A stretch of DNA of 64,000 bases. It comes from Gordionus sp. m RMFG-2023. Its lineage: Eukaryota; Nematomorpha; Gordioida; Chordodea; Parachordodidae. This document shows positions 55,420-64,000 of this stretch, one piece after another (positions within the stretch are counted from its first letter, which is position 1; each line of letters opens with the position of its first letter). The notes below the pieces were generated by a model. It ran no database searches. It saw only the letters and a program-made list of their open reading frames with translations, and had not been told where the DNA came from. A program made the translations under genes and the position numbers. The DNA is taken from assembly GCF_954871325.1 (NCBI RefSeq), contig NC_088777.1:26513366-26577365 (forward strand), given 5' to 3'.

Positions 55420-58020
55420 TAATGCTGTAAACGTTACTACAAAAAAGAAACGTGTTACCGTTACTCGTTACATCTGAAAAATGGAACGCGTTACCGTTAC
55501 TCGTTACTATTTTACAAAAGGAACACGCGTTACCGACTTTTCCAAAAAGTAACAGGCTACTCGTTACTTAAAAAATTAAATGTTATATATAATGCAAAAA
55601 AATATTTATTTTTTTCCGACAATATATAATAAAATAAAACTATAAGTCTTTTTATAATAAAATTTTAATATATAATTATAATAATATATTACAAAATAAC
55701 ATCTTTATGTAACAATTTTTTATTTATTTTTAACAACAATTGATTTTCAAAATTTTGATCAGATAAACATGAGCGCTTAGTACTCAACACAGCTTTCGCC
55801 GTGCTAAACACACTCAATTGGCGAAGAGGATGGGAGAGTGGTGTTATAAATATATACAAAAAATTCAATTCGGGGAATTTATTAAAAATATTTAAGGAAA
55901 TATCTTTATTTTGAAAAAAGCTTGAAAGATCATCTTCACAGAGATCTTCATTCATTTCCTCATCAAAATTTTTTTTATCATTATCTGAAAATATTCTAGT
56001 GTGTGTGTTGGATAAAGAAAACAAGCCTGTTCTTTCTTTATCAATATCTTATCTCAAACTGGAAATAAGTTCCAGGATTCTTCCTTTATTGACCTCTAAT
56101 TTTATCCAGGGCCAATCCAATTTAAATGGTGGGTGAATTATTGCCGATAGTATATATTCATCATCATAGATGTGTCTGAATCTATTGAAAATATGATAGT
56201 CAAAATATAAATTATAAGCAATATCTATGGCTTCCAGGATTGAATCAATAAGCGGCTTACAAAACTTAAAATTATTTAAAGCCAATTTTTTTAAGTTTTG
56301 ATATTATAATGGTTATAATGGGAGTGAGATATCCCAAATGCATATTTTCTTCGCTCTCTAAAATTGAAAGAGCCGTAGCTATCGGTTCCATAACCTATAA
56401 AATCATTTATATACAGATCATATTTTAATTAACACTAACCTTAAAATATTCATCTATGAACGACTTATCGTTATCTATAAATCTCTGTAAACCAGATTTG
56501 TTGCAAGATTCATCAAATTTTTGATAATTCACCTTAAAAAGACTATTTATTAATTTTATAGAGTTATAGAAAGAATTCCATCTTGTTATAACAGGTTTAA
56601 TCAAATATCTTCCCATATTTTCCTTAAAAATGGCTGCACAGTTAGAAGATTGCCCATGTTTATTCCACAAAAGCTTACATTTAGAAAATGTAATTTTTGA
56701 AATGGTTTTATAATGGACATCGTTGAGTGCCTTTTCAGTGTCAATACATAAGATTTAAAGTGTGTGCTAAACAGGAATGGTGCTTAGGTAAGTATACAAT
56801 TGTATCATTAATATTTTGATCTTCAAACATCATCCGATTCCTCTCCTTATTCATATACTCTAATAAATTTTTAATAAATATATTATATAACTTTTTTTAC
56901 TTAAGGGCTTTTAAATAATTTCTAGCATTATAATAAAATTACAATATGATTATGATATGTTCTTTTAGTATTAAAATTTTTATATGCAAAACTTAATTAT
57001 AATAAATTCTTAGTCATAATATTTATATGCTTTTTATAAATGTATTGCATTTGAAAAAAAAGTTATTTATATTTTGATAATATACTCATTTGTATTAGTT
57101 ATAAATATAATTGTTAAATTATATATTTTTTTAAAATACCATTAAGAGTAACAAAAATACTTAAATTTTATTGTTATCTTATTTTTTTAAAAATATTTAT
57201 GTATAATAAATTTTTAATATAATAATCTGTATAAAATTTTTACATTTCAAATTTATTTTATTGTGTACTATCATTAAAATAAATACATGGTTAATAATAT
57301 GATGCTATTATAGTATTTAAATAATAAAATCTATAATGAAATTTAAAGAAATTTTTTTAAAATCATTTCATGATTAAGTTTTTATATGTTTAAAATAATT
57401 ATATATTAATTCATTCTTTACCTTCAAATGTTTTTTTAAGTTTGAGCTACTTGACATGACGTTGAAATATTTGCGTTGGAGCATAATTTACATTTCCAAA
57501 GTGTAGACTTGGTACATTAATTTTCTTTATTGGTTTAAAATATAATTCAAATTTGGGCCAGGGAAGGGTAAAATCTTCTTCATCTGAAGAAGTAAGTACT
57601 ATGGACATAATATTCTTTTAAAATAAATTATAAATTAATTAATAATATCATTATATTTACTTTGAATTTTGATTGAATATTAATTTCGACTGATAATTTA
57701 ACAAAGAGAATTTTTAAAAAAATGTTGGAATTGGTTGATATGAATTAAAATTCGGCTAAAATTATTAATATTAAGAATAAAAAATAAAAAATAAATAAAG
57801 TAATTTTATAACAAAAAAATATGTTTTTTTTATTGATATTTTTTAAGAAAAAATATAAAGTAACTAGTAAAGTAACGTTTTGCGTTACCGTTACTCAAAA
57901 AAATTAACCCGTTACTGTTTCTCGCTATCTTTAGATGAAAATAACGAATGGCGTTCCCTTTTTTCAAAAAAGTAACGTCGTTAGTAACGACGTTACTTTT
58001 GACGTTACTTCACAGGACTA
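55420..58020 (-). mobile_element. BED-finger hAT transposon inserted in a SINE
   Basis: The left end TAATGCTGTAAACGTTAC and, read inwards from the right, TAGTCCTGTGAAGTAACG match at 12-13 of 18. Both sub-terminal regions are packed with CGTTACCGTTACTCGTTAC-type words. The flanks GTATAAAC (55,412-55,419) and TTATAAAC (58,021-58,028) match at 7 of 8. The transposase is on the minus strand. It splits a tRNA-derived SINE. Confidence 0.9.
55689..57590 (-). pseudogene. BED-finger hAT transposase, disrupted
   Basis: Minus-strand blocks are: an acidic leader TSSDEEDFTLPWPKFELYF (about 57,590); a BED zinc finger with WKCKLC (about 57,500) and, after a one-base frame change, SSSNLKKHLK (about 57,440); KPVITRWNSFYNSIKLI, the hAT TRWNS block (about 56,590); SAIIHPPFKLDWPWIKL (about 56,130); and the C-terminal block LRQLSVFSTAKAVLSTKRSC, then LSDQNFENQLLLKIN (about 55,830-55,720), the hAT dimerisation region. 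The part between the finger and TRWNS, where the first catalytic Asp should be, is A/T-rich and largely lost. It is inactive. Confidence 0.82.
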
Positions 58021-58188
58021 TTATAAACATTGTGATAAATTTCTGAGCCAAGAAATGCCACCCCGGTCACAGACAGGCTTATACAGTAGAGACTTGTCCA
58101 ATAAAACCAAATAATACAGCCAGCTGAACTCGTGGATCATTAAAGGATGAGATTTCTTGGCCAGAGCTAGGATAATGGTGACTTCGGG
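58021..58188 (+). repeat. tRNA-derived SINE, 3' part
   Basis: It starts with the right copy of the 8-bp duplication and continues AAATTTCTGAGCCAAGAAAT and CCACCCCGG, then GAGATTTCTTGGCC, which forms an inverted pair with the former. Placed after 55,419 it gives a SINE of about 280 bp. The right border abuts the next hAT. Confidence 0.55.
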
Positions 58189-58879
58189 AGCAGGGTTGCC
58201 ATGTCTCCCCCCATCAGCGGGAGACTCCCGCAATTTTTTAATTTACACGTAGAAATCTCTCTCCCGCAAAACTACCGCAATTGAAAATCTCCTGCAAAAA
58301 TCTACCGCAATTTTATAATTTCTCTCGCAATTTTTTTTGAAAGTATTTTAACGTTTTTAATATATAAATAATAATTTTGAGAGACAGTATTTGATTATTT
58401 TTATACTTTTAAAATAAATTTTAAATATTTATTCGAAAAACATGTAGTTTGTAAATTTCTTTCTATCCTGTTTTATTTTTATCCAATAATGAATCAACAT
58501 CATTTCATTCATATAAGTCAGTACAGGGGAGCATATCAACATCGATTGCAATACAAAAATATTCTCTAAAAATAATTAATAATACAGATGCAACTACAGT
58601 TGCGGAAATCGTATACACCTATCATGTAGTTCAACATTCACAGAGCTATATTATCACAATGTGGGTCGAATCTTTTTCCCACGATATAAAACGACTCCAA
58701 TATAAGTGCAAACCTTACTTGTGGTAGAACAAAAATGAGCAAGGCTATCACAAGTGTTTTAATACCTGAATCTTAGATGTCAATTCTAGACGATTTGAAA
58801 GATAGGCATCCAATGCAATCTGACAAATGCATTTAATAACTGAAATATTAAAACATTTCCCTTGATCTTTCGCTATTTC

Positions 58880-60130
58880 AACAAGAATAAGAACATTTCA
58901 ATAAAACTGTTAAATTTTTTTCCTCGGATAGTGAAAAATCCAACGATGTAGCTAACCACATAATGTAAATATAGCAGATTCAGGGTTATCAATGAATTGC
59001 ATGTCAGCTTTCTGCGCTGAAAATGCCTCTGTAATTTTGGCAAAAACCAAAGTGTATTTACCGAATAGAGGCAGCACAATAATGAATTAATACCAATTGA
59101 CTGTATATGTCATTACTACATGATTCTTGCAAGAAGGCAATGAATGTACTATCTGTGGATGTCGAAATAATTATGATGAGATGTTTTAACGAATTTAATT
59201 CATCAACTAAAAGAGTTAATGAATTAAAAGAGTTGGTGGAGTGGTCTAACTTGGAATGGTGTGAGTTGTTGCGATATGTACCTATCAGGTGGTTATCATT
59301 AATACGTGCCATCGATGGAATTTTAAAATTTTACAAACCCTTAAAAAAATACTTTTTAAATAAAGATTTCAAAAGCTGTCCTAAAATTTTAAAAAAAATT
59401 TCAAGTATGAAATGGCAGAAGCATATTTGGTTGTTTCACATGTAGGAAATCTACTTCATGCAGTTACTATTCAGTTGCAATCAGAATATTATTTATTAAT
59501 TAAGATTCACAAAATCATGCTACAGCTCTGTTCATCTCTACAGTTAAAAATTGATAATAAATTTTATGGCGCTATTGCTAAAAATATTAAATGTTCAAAT
59601 AATACTCTAATTAATACATTTTTAAATGAAACAGATATTTTTATTAAGACAATTTTAGAATATTACAATCAAAATTTGATTTTAATAATTCTATTTACAA
59701 ATGTATAAATATTATGACCTTGGAACATAAACCGTAATTGATGGTTTTTGTAATTTAATAAATATATTAAAAATACCGAAAGACATTGATGTCTTGTTTG
59801 AGGAGATGGTAATTCTCTCTATTTTTTATGATTCGCCAGAATATACTTAAAGTTAGATTGTCTAAAAGCAGAGGAGAAACGGGTAGAATTTTTTCTTAAT
59901 AACAATAAATCCCCATGCTTGGAAAAAAATTGCGAGTGTGCCTTCTCCTTACTTCATTCTAATTCCTCATCCGAGCGCATTTTTAGCCTGATGAGGACTG
60001 CCTGGAAAACGGATTGCTTTAACAACATTAGAGGCCGAGCTAATGGTTAAACAAATTTATATATGTCATGCCAGGAATTTTATAAATATCTCAATAACGA
60101 CGGTAAACGTTTAGTTCCATTATTTAAATC
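58880..60130 (+). pseudogene. hAT transposase remnant, plus-strand copy
   Basis: Blocks are NDVANHIM (58,955), LLHDSCKKAMNVLSVDVE (59,115), RCFNEFNSSTKRVNELKEL (59,180), RWLSLIRAIDGILKFYKPLK (59,290; the T/I-RWLSL block of this hAT group), DKFYGAIAKN-like words near 59,560, and the C-terminal dimerisation block HSNSSSERIFSLMRTAWKTD (59,952-60,010). Frames change several times, so it is inactive. Confidence 0.78.
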
Positions 60131-60249
60131 TCAAATAAAATATAATTAACCTTATATTTAATTTTCCATATTTTTTTATTTATACATTCGCATAAAATAA
60201 ATATTTTTTTATTTATACATTCGCATAAAATAAAAATATTTTTTACATA

Positions 60250-61080
60250 AATAAAAAATAGAGAGCATTACAATATCCTCAAACAAGACATCAATATCTA
60301 TCGGTATTTTTAAAATATTTGAACATTTTAATATAGTTTTAGCAATGGCGCCATAAAATTTATTGTCAATTTTTAACTGTAAAGATTAACACATCTGCAG
60401 CATAATTTTGTGAATCTTTGTTAAGATTCTTCTGATTGTAACTGCACATTAACAGTATGTAGTAGATTTCCTACATGTGAAATCATTCCTAAATATACCT
60501 CTGCCTTTCATTACTGAAAAAATTTTTCAAAATGTTAGGACAGCTTTTATAATCTTTATTTAAGAAATATTTAAAGGTTTATAAAATTTTAAAATTCTAT
60601 AGATGGCGGGTATTAGGAACATATCGCAACCAACATTGTGCTGACTAAATTCTGTAAATACACTCTGGTTTTTTTCCAAATTCACTGAGGCATTATCAGA
60701 TCAGAAAGTTGACATGTAATTTATTGATAATCCCGAATCTGCTATATTTACCATTATATGGTTAGCTATATCTTTGGATTTTTCACTATTTGTGGGGAAA
60801 AAATTTAATAGTTTTCTTGAAACGTCCTTAATTTTGTTGAAATAGTGAAGGATCATAAGAAATATTTTAATATTTCCCTTATAAGATGCATCTGTTAGAA
60901 TATTGCATATGTATGCCCATCTTTCAAATCGTCAAGAATTGACCTCCTAAATTCAGGTTCTAAAACATTGATGATATCCTTGCTCATTTTTGTTATACAA
61001 GTAAAGTTTTCATTAATCTTGGAGTCGTTAAATATTATGGGAAAAGATTCTACCTACATTATAATGATAAGTAGCTATGT
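60250..61080 (-). pseudogene. hAT transposase remnant, minus-strand inverted copy
   Basis: The complement of this stretch reproduces the plus-strand copy from about 58,500 to 59,800: the DIDVLFEE-type sequence at 60,270-60,300, the RYVPNTRHL-type region near 60,610, and the upstream part with VINVLEPEFRRSILDDL near 60,960. Identity is clearly below that of the retroelement arms, so this duplication is older. It has many stops. Confidence 0.7.
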
Positions 61081-61719
61081 GAATGGTGTACTACAAGATA
61101 AGTGATTACGCTGCAACCGTAATTGCATCTGTATTATTTCTTATTTTTGGAGAATATTTTTGTTTTGCAATGTATGTAGATACACTCTCCTGCACTGATT
61201 ATTATAATGTGATTGAACAATAATAAATAAAATAATTATCATTGAAATGAGTACAATATTACCTTATTATGTATTTAAACGTGATACGGGATAATTAAGC
61301 GCCTTTCCCTATAATGTTATACACACATAAGTTAGATTTCTAATTGCTGATGTTTTGCGGGACATTCACATAAAATATATTTTTTACATTGTAAAATTAA
61401 ACAAGTTTGTTTTTTAATAAAATTTTATCTGTTTACATTCTTTTATATTTAAAAAGGATCGTTGGTATTTTTTATAAATTAATATATTTTAATAAATCAA
61501 GATGTTATTTTATTTTAAAAAATAGTTACCGGATTTGTATTAATATAAACTAATTATAAAAAATAATAGGCGGATAATTGAGTCAATTCAAAATCCCAGC
61601 CCGGCCGGGATTTTGCGGGCCTTTTTAGCAAATTTTTTATTACTACCGCAATTTTCATATTTCTTATGAAAAATACCAAATTTCTCACGCTATTTGAAAA
61701 TTTTGACCTGGCAACACTG

Positions 61720-61990
61720 ATTGTAAACATGTTAAACTAAAATTTCATGAAGATGTACCATAGAAAAGTGACAATTGCCATAATCGTTATTTTATAACTT
61801 TTTTGAAATTTTTTGACGTAAATAAGCTAAAATAAGTATTGCAAACATGTTTAAATAAAATTTCAGTGAAGATGTACCATAGATAAGTTACAATTGTCAT
61901 AATCATTATTTTTAAACTTTTTTTGACGTAAATGGGCCAAAATAAGTATTGATAACATATTTAAATATAACTTCAGTGAAGATGTACCCT
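61720..61990 (+). repeat. Satellite, two diverged units
   Basis: Two units with TGTAAACATGTTAAACTAAA, GATGTACCATAG, GACAATTG.CATAATCGTTA and CTTTTTTGAAATTTTTTGACG belong to the 119-bp satellite that resumes at 62,570. They are separated from it by the CGACCC repeat block. Confidence 0.8.
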
Positions 61991-61994
61991 AGAT

Positions 61995-62510
61995 TAGTGT
62001 TGTTAAAACGCCTCAAGTCGCGATCCCGACCCAAAGCTCGGGTTGTTTTATTCGACTCCGACTCAATGTTTGGGTCGTTTTTTTCGACTTCGACCCAAGT
62101 CCAAGCGGAAAAAAACGACCTCGACCCAAAATATGGGTCGTTTTTTTCGAGTTCGACCCGAGTTCAAGCCGAAAAAAACGACTTTGACCCAAAATATGGG
62201 TCGTTTTTTACGACTCCGACTCAAAATTTGGGTGGTATTTTTCGACTCAAACTTGAAATTTGGGTCGTATTTTTCGACTCAAACTTGAAGTTTGGGTCGT
62301 ATTTTTCGACTCAAACTTGAAGTTTAGATCGTATTTTTCGACTCCAACTCAAAGTTTGGGTCGTTTTTCTGACTCAGACTCAAACATCGGGTCGCTTTAT
62401 TCAATCCGACCCAAAATATGGATCTTTTTTTTAAAGACGACTTAAAGTTAGGGTTGCTTTTTTTCACCCCTACCAATATCTAGATCATTTTTTTCGACCA
62501 AAAGTCAAAT
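61995..62510 (+). repeat. CGACCC/GGGTCG tandem repeat block
   Basis: After TAGTGTTGTTAAAACGCC, a unit of about 40-45 bp (GGGTCGTTTTTTTCGACT plus CGACCCAAA..TATG) is repeated about 11 times. Each unit is partly self-complementary. Long open frames run through it in three frames and are repeat artefacts. The opening bases match the end of the MITE family, so the array may have grown inside a hAT-like element. No right end is seen. Confidence 0.8.
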
Positions 62511-62569
62511 AACATTTAGTATATATATTAATATTATAGGCGGGAAAGTTACTTAAAGCTTCTTTAAAT

Positions 62570-63556
62570 TATAATGCTCTGATTAACTATTCATCATAGT
62601 TATATTTTAAAATTTTTAAGTGAAGATGTAACATAGAAAAGTGCCATTTGTCATGATGGTTATTTTTGAACTTTTTTAAATGAAATAGATAAAAATATAT
62701 ATTGTAGACATGTTAAATCAAAATTTCAGTGATGATATACCATAGATAAGTGGTAATTGTCATAATCGCTATTTTTGAACTTTTTCGAGTTTTTTTAAAG
62801 CAAATTGCTAAAATTATATATTCTAAACATGTTAAATTAAAAATTCAGTGAGGATGTATCATAGATAGGTGACAATTGTCATAATCGCTATTTTTGAACT
62901 TTTTTAAATTTTTTTAAAGGAAATATCTAAAAATATATATTCTAAACATGTTAGATTAAAAATTCAGTGAGGATGTATCATAGATAGGTGACAATTGTCA
63001 TAATCGCTATTTTTGAACTTTTTCCATTTTTTTTAAAGGAAATAGCTAAAAATATGTATTCTAAACATGTTAAATTAAAAATTCAGTGAGGATGTATCAT
63101 AGATAGGTGACAATTGTCATAATCGCTATTTTTGAACTTTTTCAAATTTTTTTAAAGGAAATAGCTAAAAATATGTATTCTAATCATGTTAAATTAAAAA
63201 TTCAGTGAGGATGTATCATAGATAGGTGACAATTGTCATAATCGCTATTTTTGAACTTTTTCAAATTTTTTTAAAGGAAATAGCTAAAAATATGTATTCT
63301 AAACATGTTAAATTAAAAATTCAGTGAGGATGTATCATAGATAGACAATTGTCATAATCGCTATTTTTGAACTTTTTCAAATTTTTTTAAAGGAATTTTT
63401 GAACTTTTTCAAATTTTTTCAAAGGAAATATCTAAAAATATATATTCTAAACATGTTAAATTAAAAATTCAGTGAGGATGTATCTTAGATAGGTGACAAT
63501 TGTCATAATCGCTATTTTTGAATTTTTTCAAATTTTTTTAAAGGAAATATCTAAAA
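62570..63556 (+). repeat. 119-bp satellite array, forward orientation
   Basis: About eight units with a period near 119 bp, marked by ACATGTTAAATTAAAAATTCAG, GATGTATCATAGATAGGTGA, CAATTGTCATAATCGC and GAACTTTTTCAAATTTTTTT. Units from 62,875 on are nearly identical, which indicates recent homogenisation. One unit near 63,340-63,420 is rearranged. Confidence 0.93.
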
Positions 63557-64000
63557 ATAAAAATAGCGATTATGACAATTGTCACCTAAATATGATACAT
63601 CCTCACTGAATTTTTAATTTAACATGTTTAGAATATATAATTTTAGCTATTTGTATTAAAAAAATTGAAAAAAGTTCAAAAATAACGATTATGACAATTG
63701 TCACCTAAATATGATACATCCTCACTGAATTTTTAATTTAACATGTTTAGAATATATATTTTTAGCTATTTGTATTAAAAAAATTGAAAAAAGTTCAAAA
63801 ATAACGATTATGACAATTGTCACCTATCTGTGATACATCCTCACTGAATTTTTAATTTAACATGTTTAGAATATATATTTTTAGCTATTTCCTTTAAAAA
63901 AATTTGAAAAAGTTCAAAAATAGCGATTATGACAATTGTCACCTATCTATGATACATCCTCACTGAATTTTTAATTTAACATGTTTAGAATATATATTTT
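63557..64000 (-). repeat. 119-bp satellite array, reverse orientation, runs off the window
   Basis: Directly after the forward array the same unit appears as its complement (AGCGATTATGACAATTGTCA, CATCCTCACTGAATTTTTAA) about four times, to the window end. There is no spacer at the switch. Confidence 0.93.

Larger units (their letters stand above)
58191..61719. mobile_element. hAT element(s) with tail-to-tail inverted transposase copies
   Basis: The left end CAGGGTTGCCATGTC and, inwards from the right, CAGTGTTGCCAGGTC match at 13 of 15, a classic hAT terminal repeat. GGGAGACTCCCGCAATTTTTT and TACCGCAATTTT words line both sides. The flanking 8-mers (TTCGGGAG and ATTGTAAA) do not match. The interior holds a plus-strand transposase remnant (58,900-60,130) and a minus-strand remnant of the same family (60,250-61,080), meeting by their 3' ends. 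That suggests two elements recombined or an inverted duplication. Confidence 0.75.

Noticed and set aside
58191-61719. 8-bp target duplication for this hAT
   Set aside because: The flanking 8-mers TTCGGGAG and ATTGTAAA do not match, so none can be claimed despite good terminal repeats.
61949-62445. Three overlapping open frames of 60-120 codons
   Set aside because: They run in different frames through the same CGACCC repeat, the expected artefact of a GC-rich tandem repeat.

Overview
This is a very AT-rich eukaryotic stretch (roughly three quarters A+T by eye), dominated by decayed transposable elements, satellites and inverted duplications. Spliceosomal introns (including one of 43 bp), a recognisable eukaryotic pseudouridine synthase gene, BED-finger and ZMYM1-like hAT transposases, piggyBac, IS630/Tc1-type and ISXO2-type transposase remnants, an RTE-like LINE and Ty3/gypsy fossils point to a TE-laden animal genome. 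An AT-rich cnidarian, myxozoan or flatworm would fit, but the sequence does not settle the phylum.

Layout. 1-8.5 kb: two hAT-type elements, one carrying a nested 221-bp MITE; a tRNA-like SINE head; a tandemly repeated exon-like segment (6.6-7.4 kb); and a 1.1-kb inverted/tandem repeat. 9.1-10.6 kb: an RTE-like LINE, 5' truncated. 11.5-12.8 kb: a piggyBac remnant between terminal inverted repeats. 13.5-14.9 kb: hAT pieces and an unassigned coding stretch. 15.25-18.83 kb: the most striking object, a 3.57-kb retroelement-derived palindrome with 1.44-kb near-identical arms, each encoding the same RNase H, ending in small GC-rich hairpins and flanked by two copies of the MITE. 19-22.4 kb: a retroelement RT fragment and a ZMYM1-like hAT split by a younger hAT with a target site duplication. 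23.1-24.5 kb: a hAT inside a hAT. 25.4-30.1 kb: minisatellites, GC-rich hAT ends, MITEs, a foldback repeat and an IS630-like transposase remnant. 33.4-34.5 kb: a BED-finger hAT. 34.8-35.75 kb: four exons of the one confident host gene (PUS1-like, minus strand). 36.9-39.9 kb: short hATs, a MITE, an ISXO2/Merlin-like remnant and a second copy of the 7.3-8.5 kb repeat. 41.4-42.5 kb: tandem repeats. 43.2-46.8 kb: a ZMYM1-like hAT with a perfect 8-bp target duplication, inserted into a zinc-knuckle coding sequence. 47.5-55 kb: two Ty3/gypsy fossils in opposite orientation around a foldback repeat. 55.3-61.7 kb: a SINE split by a BED-finger hAT, then a second hAT holding tail-to-tail inverted transposase copies. 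61.7-64 kb: a 119-bp satellite that switches polarity at about 63,557.

The genes do not form a working pathway. The unifying theme is serial insertion of hAT-type elements (many with readable 8-bp target duplications) and repeated tail-to-tail or head-to-head inverted duplication of unrelated sequences. Some inverted duplications could be assembly or amplification artefacts, and that should be excluded first.
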